A stretch of 64,000 nt of DNA from Rhizobium indicum (GTDB taxonomy: Bacteria > Pseudomonadota > Alphaproteobacteria > Rhizobiales > Rhizobiaceae): NCBI RefSeq assembly GCF_005862305.2, contig NZ_CP054021.1, positions 1,860,001-1,924,000 on the forward strand. The letters run 5' to 3'. Position numbers and translations under genes: made by a program. The notes beneath the pieces are model-generated. The model saw nothing but the letters and a program-made list of their open reading frames with translations. It ran no database searches and was not told where the DNA came from. Below, one piece after another: positions 48,532 to 56,686 of this stretch (position 1 is its first letter; each line of letters opens with the position of its first letter).

Positions 48532-48925
48532 TCCTACCTCCTGCCGAGGGTGCTGCATGCGCCCGACATCCCGGAAAACAAGCCCATATTTCCGCACCGG
48601 AGGTCTCGAAAGGACCGGTCGCGTCCCGCCGGGACGGCGTCGCTCCGATTTCGGATAAGCGGCGCATGCCAAGCTGTGACACCTGATATAACAGGACGGT
48701 TTCAAACAACCCTTAGGAAAATTCCTTGAATTTCCATGCTCGTATAAGTCGTTTATTAACCACGCGCGCCAACGACAAACGGCGCCCTCGGGCGCAGTTT
48801 GTCGTCGATGATCGGATGATGTCTAAAGCATGTCGCGCAAAAGTGTGCAGCGGTTTTGCGACAACGACATGCTTAAAAAACAAAGACCTAAAGCGCGAGG
48901 AGCGAATGAAAGATCGCGACGCGCT
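48532..48925. other. intergenic region between the flagellar block and the polysaccharide genes
   Basis: This approximately 390-base gap contains, from right to left, a RIME-like repeat (48822-48928), a long hairpin (48773-48804), and about 200 bases of likely promoter for the glycosyltransferase gene. The last part has AT-rich stretches around 48690-48770 (CTTGAATTTCCATGCTCGTATAAG). No ORF with a ribosome site was found. Confidence 0.5.
48773..48804 (-). terminator. strong hairpin at the end of the flagellar block
   Basis: cgacaaac / gtttgtcg (8 bp) encloses, after a single mismatch, gcgccc / gggcgc with a 2-base centre, a 32-base near-perfect palindrome. On the minus strand it follows the last flagellar gene by 120 bases. 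There is no T-run, so it is a possible factor-dependent terminator, or an operator for the glycosyltransferase gene. Confidence 0.5.
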
Positions 48926-48928
48926 TTA
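48822..48928. repeat. RIME-like repeat pair after the FliL-like gene
   Basis: Unit 1 (48822-48876) is ctaaagcatgtcg...cgacatgctta with the core GCAAAAGTGTGCAGCGGTTTTGCG, the same family as the repeats at 1950, 44691 and 49853. Unit 2 (48889-48928) is taaagcgcg...cgcgcttta. The outermost TTA is, on the minus strand, the TAA stop of the FliL-like gene. Confidence 0.65.
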
Positions 48929-49465
48929 GTGGGCCGCTGGCGCCGGTGCTTCGGCGGCCGGTGCGGTCTCGACGATGTTGACAGGTTTGCCCACCTTCTT
49001 CGGCTGACCGGCGGAGCTTTCCTTGACCTCTTCCTTGGAGAGATAGTCGAGCTGCTCCAGCATCACGTCGGCGACGTATTCGCCGCCGAGGCGCTCGTTC
49101 ATGCCCTTCTTGATCTCCTCGCGGAAGGCCTTCGGATCGAAGGATTTGATGTGGGCGATATCGACCATCTTGTTGCCGACGAGCAGACTGAAAAGCTCGT
49201 CCGTCGTCATCTCGCTCAGCGGCAGCGTCACGCCTTTCAGCATGTCCTTGTTCATCATGAACGAAACGCGGCCGAGGAAGTAACCGGTGATCGCGCCGTT
49301 GCCGATGATCGGCACCGTGATCGTTTCGCCCTTCACCAGTTCAAGAGCGCTCTGCTTGGAATCCGTTGCTGCGGGCGCCGGCGCGGTCGCCAGGTACACC
49401 GAGAAATAGACCGATGCCAAGGTGATGGCGCAAACCCAGACACCGGTGAGGACGAGCTTGATCAT
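48926..49465 (-). CDS. flagellar-block membrane protein, possibly FliL-like
   Basis: A 179-residue protein with one N-terminal span (LVLTGVWVCAITLASVYFSVYLA) and a periplasmic domain. The pattern VKGETITVPIIGNGAITGYFLGRVSFMMN ... LPLSEMTTDELFSLLVG ... FDPKAFREEIKKGMNERLGGEYVADVMLEQLDYL matches FliL-type basal-body proteins in layout (beta strands, then a helix that inserts in the stator/rod region), but identity looks low. Its ATG overlaps the previous stop by one base (TGATG), so it is coupled to the FlgN-like gene. It ends the flagellar block, and its TAA stop lies in a repeat. The C-terminal tail is Ala/Pro-rich. Confidence 0.6.
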   Translation of the reverse strand: MIKLVLTGVWVCAITLASVYFSVYLATAPAPAATDSKQSALELVKGETITVPIIGNGAITGYFLGRVSFMMNKDMLKGVTLPLSEMTTDELFSLLVGNKMVDIAHIKSFDPKAFREEIKKGMNERLGGEYVADVMLEQLDYLSKEEVKESSAGQPKKVGKPVNIVETAPAAEAPAPAAH

Positions 49466-49830
49466 CAGTTTCCACGCGCGGCGAATTGTTCCTGGGAATA
49501 GGTGCCGTCGGCATCGGCGTCCTGAACTGCGTTCTTCAGGAGGTCGGCGACGGCGCGAACCGCTTCGAGATGCGCCTCGACGCGGCGGGCATTGAGAACC
49601 AGTTTCTTCTTCAGGCCGTGCAGCTGATCGAGATGGGCAGCGGCAAGCTCGGCCGGATCGGTGTCGCGGAAAAGCATCGACAGCTCGTAGAGGCAGCGGC
49701 TCTTATGCGCATTGGAGACCTTGAGATCGAACTGCGGATCATTGCCGATCCGGGTGTTCTCATTGTCGATGATCATTTCGAGGCGTCCGAGAACGGATTT
49801 GATCCTGTATTCGTTCGAAACTATTTCCAT
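49465..49830 (-). CDS. probable flagellar chaperone, FlgN-like
   Basis: A 121-residue, almost wholly helical and charged protein from ATG 49830 with GAGGG just upstream; the in-frame extension before it runs through a repeat and is not coding. Helices: EYRIKSVLGRLEMIIDNENTRI, SNAHKSRCLYELSMLFRD, HLDQLHGLKKKLVLNARRVEAHLEAVRAVADLLKNAVQ. Size, helicity and location next to flgJ and downstream of flgK/flgL genes fit FlgN, the export chaperone for hook-associated proteins. Similarity is weak by eye, hence moderate confidence. Confidence 0.6.
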   Translation of the reverse strand: MEIVSNEYRIKSVLGRLEMIIDNENTRIGNDPQFDLKVSNAHKSRCLYELSMLFRDTDPAELAAAHLDQLHGLKKKLVLNARRVEAHLEAVRAVADLLKNAVQDADADGTYSQEQFAARGN

Positions 49831-49852
49831 TGTACCCTCGGTTATGCGTCGC

Positions 49853-49966
49853 TTAGAGCATGATGCCGAAAAGTGTGCGCGGTTTTGGGACGGCATCACG
49901 CTCTAACTCTTTAATTGAGAACAGGATTCAGATTTTAGACCAACGGGCCTAAAATCATCCTGTTCT
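49853..49966. repeat. composite RIME-like repeat overlapping the end of the flgJ-like gene
   Basis: It contains tagagcatgatgccg (49854 on) paired with cggcatcacgctcta, core AAAAGTGTGCGCGGTTTTGGGA, then TTTAATTGAGAACAGGATTC and CTAAAATCATCCTGTTC. It is the inverted counterpart of 44631-44742. Its right end runs into the flgJ-like gene and encodes its last residues and stop (RTG*, 49955-49966). Confidence 0.7.
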
Positions 49967-50518
49967 ATCGGTCTTGGCTTCGGCGGTCGGCGTGCCAAAG
50001 GTCTTGCGCTGGAAGTCGTCGATCATGCTGAGCGCGGTGTTGCGGTCATCGTCGTCGGTGGAGGCATTGACGATCTTGCCTTCCTGGCGGCGCAGCTGCT
50101 CGCTGTACATCTGCTTGGCGATGCCAATGCCGTCACCCTTGGCCATGACGTTGCCGAGCTGTTCGGCCATCATGCCTTTCCAGATATCGCCGGTCGCGCC
50201 CTTGCCGTAGACGTCTTCGCTTTCGTTCGGCAGCATGGACTTGACGAAATTCTGCAGGACCATGGCCTCGAACTTCCGGTAGCTTTCCGGAACTTCCTCG
50301 GTCTTGGTGCGGTTCTGGATGTTGGCGAGGCCGCTCTTCTGGCCGACATGATCGAGAACGTCGACCGTATTGGAGAAGCCCTTGCCATTCTCGGCAAGGC
50401 TCGTTGCGGCAAAGGCCGCACGATTTGCCTTCAACTTTTCCTGGGCCGCCTGAACCTCCATGGGGTCGGCAGCTTTGACAACGTCCAGGACCAGATCACT
50501 GGGGGGCGAAATAGCCAC
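49955..50518 (-). CDS. FlgJ-like rod-binding protein (no muramidase domain)
   Basis: A 187-residue protein from GTG 50518, with GAGG 8 bases upstream. The FlgJ N-terminal rod-binding domain occupies about residues 80-150 (YRKFEAMVLQNFVKSMLP ... GDIWKGMMAEQLGNVMAKGDGIGIAKQMYSEQLRR). The peptidoglycan hydrolase half of enterobacterial FlgJ is absent, as normal in alphaproteobacteria; the transglycosylase-like gene at 60579 in the same block may supply that activity. The C-terminal codons lie in a repeat. It is placed between the FliJ-like and FlgN-like genes. Confidence 0.8.
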   Translation of the reverse strand: MAISPPSDLVLDVVKAADPMEVQAAQEKLKANRAAFAATSLAENGKGFSNTVDVLDHVGQKSGLANIQNRTKTEEVPESYRKFEAMVLQNFVKSMLPNESEDVYGKGATGDIWKGMMAEQLGNVMAKGDGIGIAKQMYSEQLRRQEGKIVNASTDDDDRNTALSMIDDFQRKTFGTPTAEAKTDRTG

Positions 50519-50550
50519 GTTACAATCCTCTGAATTTAAGATCGTAACGA

Positions 50551-50964
50551 CTATGGTTTTTGAAGCTTGCTGGAGGCTGGCGTTGCGAATTGCTGATCGA
50601 TGACATCGTAGACGGCATTGTCATCGGCCTCGCGGCGCTCTACTTCCAGCGCTTCCTTCATGCCGTCTTCGAGGCGGTCGCCCTTGGCGCGCTCGCGCGT
50701 CAGCCGCATCTCGTGGATCTGCTGCATGCCGGTCAGCTGCTGGTCCTTGATAGTGAGCCTGCCGAATCGGTCGGCGTAATTCTGCGAGAAGGCGTGGTGG
50801 ACGGGGTCCATCGAGCCGAGCGCGAGGATGACGTCGTCCATCGCCACATTGACCTCGACACGCTGGCGGCTGGTTTCGGCCAGGTCGTTCTCGGCCATTC
50901 TTTCGATATGCCGCTGCACCGAGAGCAGCCGCTTGAGCTTCTGGGAGCGCTTCTTTTCGATCAT
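50551..50964 (-). CDS. FliJ-like coiled-coil flagellar protein
   Basis: A 137-residue, highly charged helical protein from ATG 50964 (MIEKKRSQKLKRLL). The N-terminal heptad helix KLKRLLSVQRHIERMAENDLAETSRQRVEV resembles FliJ, the export-gate stalk that links the flagellar ATPase to FlhA, and a second helix spans about 80-115. It begins 7 bases after the fliR stop, and gene order (flhA-fliR-this) supports an export role. Assignment rests on size, coiled coil and position. Confidence 0.6.
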   Translation of the reverse strand: MIEKKRSQKLKRLLSVQRHIERMAENDLAETSRQRVEVNVAMDDVILALGSMDPVHHAFSQNYADRFGRLTIKDQQLTGMQQIHEMRLTRERAKGDRLEDGMKEALEVERREADDNAVYDVIDQQFATPASSKLQKP

Positions 50965-50971
50965 ATCAGCC

Positions 50972-51724
50972 TCATCGCCCGATATAGATCGAGCCGAAGG
51001 ACTGGCCGAACTGGCTGACCATCGCCGCAATCGAGAAATAGATCAGGAAGAGCCCGCCCATCAGCAGATAGGGCGTGGAGATGAAGTAGACCGGGATCTG
51101 CGGCGCCAGCTTGTTGATGAAACCAATCGAGACGTTGAAGATCAGGCCATAGATCAAAAACGGGCTCGACAGCCGCAGCATGATGTAGGTGGTCTGCTCC
51201 AGCGTGTCGGTAAAGGAGATCAGCGTCGCGCGCATCTGCATCATGCCGCCGAATGGCATGGTCGTGTAGGAATCGATCAGCGCGCGGAAGACGATGTGAT
51301 GGAAATCCATGATGAAGAGAATCATCATGCCGGCAAAGGTAATAAAGGCCGACAGGCTGGTCTCAGGCGTATCTTCGATGACGTCGGCGGAGCCCGGCTG
51401 GGTGTAGCCGACCATCATGGCGGTGATCGAGGCGGCGAACTGCATGCCGAGCGTGTAGATCCTCGCCAGCATGCCATACATCACACCGATCAGCGATTCG
51501 CTGAAGATCAGGCCGATATAGGTTCCGGCACCGGTGTGAATGGCCGGATAGACGGTATCCCAGAGCAACGGCATGACGGCGATCGAGAGCGCGCCGGCGA
51601 TGAAGACGCGCAGCTGTGCGGGCACGCGCGCCGAGGAAAAACCCGGAAGAGCCAGCACACAGCCACCGATCCGGCAGAAAACCAGAAACAGCGCGAGAAC
51701 GGTCCCTTGCGGGTCTGTTATCAT
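50972..51724 (-). CDS. fliR: flagellar export gate protein FliR
   Basis: Inner-membrane component of the flagellar type III export gate, 250 residues. It has about six spans: [32 protein letters not shown] at the start, [74 protein letters not shown], and a C-terminal [27 protein letters not shown]. The ATG overlaps the flhA stop (ATGA), so the two are coupled. Length is typical (about 250-260). Confidence 0.92.
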   Translation of the reverse strand: MITDPQGTVLALFLVFCRIGGCVLALPGFSSARVPAQLRVFIAGALSIAVMPLLWDTVYPAIHTGAGTYIGLIFSESLIGVMYGMLARIYTLGMQFAASITAMMVGYTQPGSADVIEDTPETSLSAFITFAGMMILFIMDFHHIVFRALIDSYTTMPFGGMMQMRATLISFTDTLEQTTYIMLRLSSPFLIYGLIFNVSIGFINKLAPQIPVYFISTPYLLMGGLFLIYFSIAAMVSQFGQSFGSIYIGR

Positions 51725-53808
51725 GAAATAGAGCCCAAAATCTTTATCTCGATGCCCTTGGCCAGTTCGACATGCGACAGGACCGGGAGCGTGGCGAACA
51801 GCCTCTCGATGATCATGCGCACATAGGAGCGTGTTTCCGGCGACGTGACAAGTGCGAATGGCAGGCCGCGATCCATGAACTCACGGATAACTTTGGTGGC
51901 CTGCTCGCTGAACTCCTCCAGGCTGCGCGGATCGATGTCGAATTCGATCACTTCGCCCTTGGTGTCGCGCTTCAGCGCCTGGTGGAAAGCCAGATCCCAC
52001 TTGCTGCCCAGCCGCAGCACGCGCAGTACACCGTTGTCGGCGAGATCGCCGCAAAGCTGCTGGGCCATGCGGATGCGGACATGCTCGACGATCTGCTCGG
52101 TCTTCCTGACATGCGGGGCGAGCTCGGCCACCGCTTCGAGAATGAGGTGCAGGTTGCGGATCGAGACACGTTCGGCAAGCAGCAGCTTGAGCACTGCCTG
52201 CAGGCCCGAATAGGACATGTGCGACGAGCAGATCTCGTCGGCAAGCTTCTTGTATTCGGGATCGAGCCGATCGATCAGCACCTTGACGTCCTTGTAGGAC
52301 AGCAGCTGCGGCAGGTTGTTGCGGATGACCTCGCTCATATGGGTCAGCACGACGGAGACATTGTCGATCGGCTGGAAGCCCTCGCGTTTCAGATCGTCGG
52401 CGAAGTTTTCGAGGATGGAGACGGCAGGCATGCCGAAAGCGGGTTCGCGGATTTCGTCGCCGGGAATGCTCGGCCGGCGGCCAGCACCGGTAACGACGAG
52501 CACTTCGCCCACGCGCAGCAGGTTGGAAGCGACCGTCGTGCCATGGATGCGGATCTGGTAGGACTTCTCGGCGATGGCGATGTCGTCCGTCACCTTGATC
52601 TCGGGCACGACGAAGCCGTATTGGGTGGCGAACTTCTTACGCATCTTGCCGACGCGGAAGGCGAGCTCCTGGTGGGCGCCGAGCAGGCGCGTCGAGACCA
52701 TCTTGCCGAGTGCAAGCTCGATTTCGGAGGTGCGCAGCACCGCCTTGACCGAATCCTTTTCCAGTTCCTTGTTCTGAACGACCTTCTTTTCTTCCTGCTC
52801 GCGGCGAAGCATGTTCTCTGCCTCGACCTGACGTGGGATGAACCAGGCGCCGAAGGCGAGAAGACCGCCGAGGACCACGAAGGGTACAAACGGCAGACCC
52901 GGCATCAAAGCCAGGATGAACATCAGCACCGCTGAGACGGAAAGAGCACGGGGATAACCGCTCAACTGGTTGACGACCGCCTGGTCGGTGGAGCCGGTGG
53001 TGCCGCCGCGAGAGACGAGAAGGCCGGCGGCCAGCGAGACGATGAGAGCCGGCATCTGTGCGACGAGGCCGTCGCCGACCGAGAGCTTGACGAAGACGTC
53101 AGCGGCTTCGCCGATCGGCATGCCGTGGCGGAAATAGCCGATGATGATGCCGCCGAAAATGTTGATGCAGGTGATGATCAGGCCGGCGACGGCATCGCCG
53201 CGCACGAACTTCGACGCACCGTCCATCGCACCGAAGAAGGAGCTTTCCTCCTCGAGTTCCCTGCGCCGGCGCTGGGCTTCCCTCTCGTCGATGATGCCGG
53301 CAGAGAGATCGGCGTCGATCGACATCTGCTTGCCGGGGATGGCGTCCAGGGTGAAACGTGCGCCGACTTCGGCGATACGCGTGGCGCCCTTGGTGATGAC
53401 GATGAAGTTGATGGTGATGAGAATCAGGAAGACGATCAGACCGATGACGAAGTCGCCGGACATCACCAGGCTTGCAAAACCGGCGATGACGCCGCCTGCC
53501 GCATCGTGGCCCTCATGGCCATGCGAAAGGATCACGCGTGTCGTCGCGATGTTCAGCGCCAGCCGGGTCATCGTTGCGATCAGCAGAATGGTCGGGAAAG
53601 ACGAGAAATCGAGCGGTTTCTGGATCCACAGCGCGACCATCAGGATCAGCACCGAGAAGGCGATCGAGAAGGCCAGTCCCATATCGATCAGGAATGGCGG
53701 GATCGGCAGGAAGAGAATGCAGATGATGCCGATGATGCCGAGGGCAAAACCGACATCGCGCAGGCTCGGGGCGACTTTTGGAATGGGGAGTGCAGGTGGT
53801 TGCGCCAT
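51721..53808 (-). CDS. flhA: flagellar export gate protein FlhA
   Basis: Major export gate protein, 695 residues. The N-terminal half has eight spans (first [29 protein letters not shown]) and the FHIPEP signature [56 protein letters not shown] at about residues 150-205. The C-terminal cytoplasmic half (from about 340) forms the FlhA-C docking ring for chaperone-substrate complexes. It is the longest gene of the block, preceded by a RIME-like repeat and overlapping fliR. Confidence 0.95.
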   Translation of the reverse strand: MAQPPALPIPKVAPSLRDVGFALGIIGIICILFLPIPPFLIDMGLAFSIAFSVLILMVALWIQKPLDFSSFPTILLIATMTRLALNIATTRVILSHGHEGHDAAGGVIAGFASLVMSGDFVIGLIVFLILITINFIVITKGATRIAEVGARFTLDAIPGKQMSIDADLSAGIIDEREAQRRRRELEEESSFFGAMDGASKFVRGDAVAGLIITCINIFGGIIIGYFRHGMPIGEAADVFVKLSVGDGLVAQMPALIVSLAAGLLVSRGGTTGSTDQAVVNQLSGYPRALSVSAVLMFILALMPGLPFVPFVVLGGLLAFGAWFIPRQVEAENMLRREQEEKKVVQNKELEKDSVKAVLRTSEIELALGKMVSTRLLGAHQELAFRVGKMRKKFATQYGFVVPEIKVTDDIAIAEKSYQIRIHGTTVASNLLRVGEVLVVTGAGRRPSIPGDEIREPAFGMPAVSILENFADDLKREGFQPIDNVSVVLTHMSEVIRNNLPQLLSYKDVKVLIDRLDPEYKKLADEICSSHMSYSGLQAVLKLLLAERVSIRNLHLILEAVAELAPHVRKTEQIVEHVRIRMAQQLCGDLADNGVLRVLRLGSKWDLAFHQALKRDTKGEVIEFDIDPRSLEEFSEQATKVIREFMDRGLPFALVTSPETRSYVRMIIERLFATLPVLSHVELAKGIEIKILGSIS

Positions 53809-53899
53809 GACGATTCCGTCTCTTCATGAGAGGAGGCGGACATGCGGCCCGCCCAATTCGGATCGAGAGTTAAATGGCGAAGCTTGCGCGAAGGTGGCT

Positions 53900-54026
53900 C
53901 AGAGCGGTTCAGCTTTTCATGGACGCGTAGAACCGCTCTAACCTTTTGTTTCTACGCAATCCCCGGCAAAAGCGCTTCGCGCTTTGCCTGGCAAAAGCGC
54001 TGCGCACTTTTGCTGGAATTGCTCTA
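53900..54026. repeat. RIME-like composite repeat between fliQ and flhA, with internal duplication
   Basis: Same family and order of parts as 4035-4137: agagcggttc paired with gaaccgctct, then CCTTTTGTTTCTACGCA, then an arm ending GGAATTGCTCTA. Here the AAAAGCGCTTCGCGCTTT-like arm is doubled (ggcaaaagcgcttcgcg and ggcaaaagcgctgcgca), lengthening the element. Its final CTA is the TAG stop codon of fliQ on the minus strand. Confidence 0.7.
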
Positions 54027-54290
54027 GAAGCCGGACTGGATGCGCGAGAAGACCAGATTGGTGAAAATCGAGATCTGCGAGCCGACGAAAGGCGCGGTGA
54101 CGCCGACCGTGATCAGCACCGCGACGATCTTCGGCACGAAGGTCAATGTCGCTTCCTGCACCTGGGTCAGCGCCTGGATCAAGGCAATGACGAGACCCAC
54201 CACCATCGCCGCGATGACGGCGGGACCGGCGGCAATCAGGACGGTCCAGATCGCCGCCTGGAACAGATCCAATGCATCAGCTTCATTCAT
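54024..54290 (-). CDS. fliQ: flagellar export gate protein FliQ
   Basis: An 88-residue inner-membrane protein with two spans (AIWTVLIAAGPAVIAAMVVGLVIALIQALTQVQE and VPKIVAVLITVGVTAPFVGSQISIFTNLVF) and the charged turn between them, exactly the FliQ pattern. It starts at ATG 54290 and ends in a TAG that belongs to a repeat. It lies between flgD and flhA. FliP is not in the window. Confidence 0.92.
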   Translation of the reverse strand: MNEADALDLFQAAIWTVLIAAGPAVIAAMVVGLVIALIQALTQVQEATLTFVPKIVAVLITVGVTAPFVGSQISIFTNLVFSRIQSGF

Positions 54291-54389
54291 CCGAAGGCAA
54301 CCTCATATCGCCTTGAAGCGGCCCCGCCGTGGCTGGACCGCCATTGATTGGTACCACCCGAGCTATGCGGCGCACCGGCGCCGTGGGTA

Positions 54390-54818
54390 TCAGGTATCGC
54401 TGGTCGGCGCCTTGTCGGCAATAGTGATTCCCGCCTGCACGAGTATATTACCGCCATCCGTGGTCGTCGCTATGATTCCGTCCGAATAAACCTTGACGGA
54501 TTCGATGGTGCCTTTGACGGTGCCGTCGGCACTTTCCATGTATTTTCCGACGTAGCTGCTGGCCTGGGTGAGGCTCGAGCTTGCGAGCAGCGTGTCCAGC
54601 TTGGTGTTGGTCTGGATCGTCTGCTCGACCTGCGAGAAGCTCGCCAGCTGCGACATCTGCTCGCTGGCATCCATCGGATCGGTCGGATCCTGGTTCTTCA
54701 TCTGCGCGATGAGCAGTTGAAGGAAATTGTCGTAGTTCAGCGTCGCCTTCGTCTGGGCCGTGCTCGTCGTGCTGGAAGTGCTCGACGTGCCGACGCTCGA
54801 TGTTGCATCTACCGCCAT
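54390..54818 (-). CDS. flgD: flagellar hook assembly scaffold FlgD
   Basis: Hook-cap protein, 142 residues, the short alphaproteobacterial form consisting mostly of the conserved N-terminal region. A Ser/Thr-rich start is followed by the FlgD motif [49 protein letters not shown] (about residues 27-75). The C-terminal Ig/Tudor-like part is reduced ([36 protein letters not shown]). Its start overlaps the flbT end by 10 bases. Confidence 0.92.
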   Translation of the reverse strand: MAVDATSSVGTSSTSSTTSTAQTKATLNYDNFLQLLIAQMKNQDPTDPMDASEQMSQLASFSQVEQTIQTNTKLDTLLASSSLTQASSYVGKYMESADGTVKGTIESVKVYSDGIIATTTDGGNILVQAGITIADKAPTSDT

Positions 54819-55258
54819 GGTGCAATCTCCCTGCGAATCTGCTCGACCATCGTCGGCGGCATTTCGTGGTTGTTGAGGATATTGTCTTCGATCGCGTAGA
54901 GGCCGCGGATCGCCTTGAGCGCGTCGAAGGCGCGGCCCGTCGAGACGAGCGCATCGATGCGCTTCAGTTCGGCGAGAATCTCCTCGTTCTTGAAGCAGGA
55001 GAGCAGCATGGTGATCGACTTGCGGAACAACGCCGTCGAGTGGTCCTTGCCCTCAGGGTTGATGAGGATCATCTGCGCGATGAAATAGAGCTGACGCAGC
55101 GGCGTCGTGGCTCCCTCCGGCTGGAGGACGTGGTTTTCGAGAAGGAACGTCACATCATTCAGGAATTCCAGCGCGACCTTGCGGTCGACGCGCAGGACGG
55201 CGCCGTTGATGAAGATTCTTTCTCCGGCTTTCAGAGAAATGCGAAGTGTACTTTTCAT
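54809..55258 (-). CDS. flbT: flagellin synthesis regulator FlbT
   Basis: A 149-residue cytoplasmic protein. In Caulobacter FlbT binds the 5' region of flagellin mRNA and controls its stability in response to assembly. Family sequence is clear: [67 protein letters not shown]. Its start overlaps the flaF stop by 4 bases and its end overlaps flgD, so flaF-flbT-flgD are translationally coupled. In some Rhizobiales it promotes rather than represses flagellin. Confidence 0.92.
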   Translation of the reverse strand: MKSTLRISLKAGERIFINGAVLRVDRKVALEFLNDVTFLLENHVLQPEGATTPLRQLYFIAQMILINPEGKDHSTALFRKSITMLLSCFKNEEILAELKRIDALVSTGRAFDALKAIRGLYAIEDNILNNHEMPPTMVEQIRREIAPWR

Positions 55259-55602
55259 TTAAGTCCATCCCTGATGATGGTGGTAACGTCGATGATGCCC
55301 TGGTAGTTGTTAGACTGACGTTTTCTGATCCTGTCGCATTCCTTCAATATCCAGATCGCGATCGAGATGAGGTTGGCCCTGAGCCCGATCTCCAGCTGGT
55401 TGTCGGGATGTTTGAGATCCTCGATGAAGCTGATCCAGACCCGGCGTGTATAAAACAGGGCTTCAATGGCTTCCCGGCCGTATTTTTCCTTTTCGCGCGC
55501 CGCCGCCAGCAGGTCTATGGACCGGTCAAGAACCTGCCATTCCCGCTCTTTCGCGTCAGCCACCGAGTCCTGCATGACTTCGGCATATGAGAACTGATAC
55601 AT
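55255..55602 (-). CDS. flaF: flagellin synthesis regulator FlaF
   Basis: A 115-residue cytoplasmic protein working with FlbT on flagellin translation; in Caulobacter FlaF is needed for flagellin synthesis/secretion. Recognisable stretches are [65 protein letters not shown] and [13 protein letters not shown] at the C-terminus. It starts at ATG 55602, 34 bases after flgL, and overlaps flbT. Confidence 0.9.
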   Translation of the reverse strand: MYQFSYAEVMQDSVADAKEREWQVLDRSIDLLAAAREKEKYGREAIEALFYTRRVWISFIEDLKHPDNQLEIGLRANLISIAIWILKECDRIRKRQSNNYQGIIDVTTIIRDGLK

Positions 55603-55636
55603 TCATGCATCCTTCTTTATTGCGCGCCTTTGCTCA

Positions 55637-56683
55637 TCAAAGGTAGTTTACTAGACTCAACTGCTGGATCTTCGAGACGATCGTGTAAGCGGTTTCAAGC
55701 TGCGTTTCCAAAGTCTTGACGAGGGTTGAGGCTTCGTAAGGATCGACGCCCTGGAGATCGACGAGCTTGTTCTTGATGATGTTCGATTGAGCGTCGAGAG
55801 CGTCGTTGGACTTCTTGACGCGCTCTTGGGAAAGGCCGAGCTGGCTTGCCTGGGTCACGAGGCCGCTGGTCGCCTTCGTCGTGTAACTGATCGCCTGCTT
55901 GGACACAGTGCTCATCGCATCGCTGCTGAGGCCCTGACCCAACAGTGCCGAGGTCATTACCGAGGCGAGCGCGAAGTAACGCATGCCTTCGGAATTGGCA
56001 TTGGTCGAGGATTCGATCACTTCGGAGTTGCTGATGCGGCTCGTCATGTTCTGGCTCGATGCCTGCGACCAGCCGGTCGTCGGATCGGTCCAGTTGGCCT
56101 GGTTGAACATCGGCTCTACCGTCGTCGTGATGAAGGTGCTCATTTCGGCGCCGGTCAGATCCTTGACCGCCTTCGGGAGTCCTGCCGCATAAGCGTTCAG
56201 CGCCGTAACGATGGCCGCGCTCGTCGCGGTCGTCTTGTCGGTCAGCGGCTGCACATCGGTGTTGATGCCCGAGAACAGATATTCGCCGTTTACCATGGTA
56301 TTGGCCGTGTCCATCATCGTGGACAGGGCGCTGGTCGCCGACTGGATGGCGACGGTGATGCTGCCTGGGTCGTGGCTGCCCTGGAGAGCGGTCAGCTTCG
56401 AAACGAGGCCGTCGCCGACATCCTTCATCTTGGAAAGGCCGAGCTGCGAGGATTCCATGCGCGCGGTGACAAGCGAATTGCTTGATTTGATCGAGGCTAT
56501 CCGGTCGACCTCGCGGCTGAAGTCGACGCTCCTAGCGGCGTTGCCGCCGAGCGAGACACCGATATCGGCATAGACTCCGGTCGTCGCTTCCATCGTCGCC
56601 TTCGTCATCTGGTTCTGCGCCTGACGGATCGTCAACCGCATCGCATTCTGAATGGCCGAACTTGAAATAAATGAGCTCTTCAT
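55637..56683 (-). CDS. flgL: hook-filament junction protein FlgL
   Basis: Hook-associated protein 3, exported, 348 residues. It has flagellin-like D0/D1 ends: N-terminal SSSAIQNAMRLTIRQAQNQMTKATMEATTG, and C-terminal SNDALDAQSNIIKNKLVDLQGVDPYEASTLVKTLETQLETAYTIVSKIQQLSLVNYL with the terminal heptad helix. It lies 3 bases behind flgK in the same operon. There is no cleavable signal peptide, as expected for a type III export substrate. Confidence 0.92.
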   Translation of the reverse strand: MKSSFISSSAIQNAMRLTIRQAQNQMTKATMEATTGVYADIGVSLGGNAARSVDFSREVDRIASIKSSNSLVTARMESSQLGLSKMKDVGDGLVSKLTALQGSHDPGSITVAIQSATSALSTMMDTANTMVNGEYLFSGINTDVQPLTDKTTATSAAIVTALNAYAAGLPKAVKDLTGAEMSTFITTTVEPMFNQANWTDPTTGWSQASSQNMTSRISNSEVIESSTNANSEGMRYFALASVMTSALLGQGLSSDAMSTVSKQAISYTTKATSGLVTQASQLGLSQERVKKSNDALDAQSNIIKNKLVDLQGVDPYEASTLVKTLETQLETAYTIVSKIQQLSLVNYL

Positions 56684-56686
56684 GGC

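Noticed and set aside
48532..48705. N-terminal extension of the WecG/TagA-type glycosyltransferase
   Set aside because: The added residues show no family similarity, and a GGAGG ribosome site lies just before the ATG at 48531.
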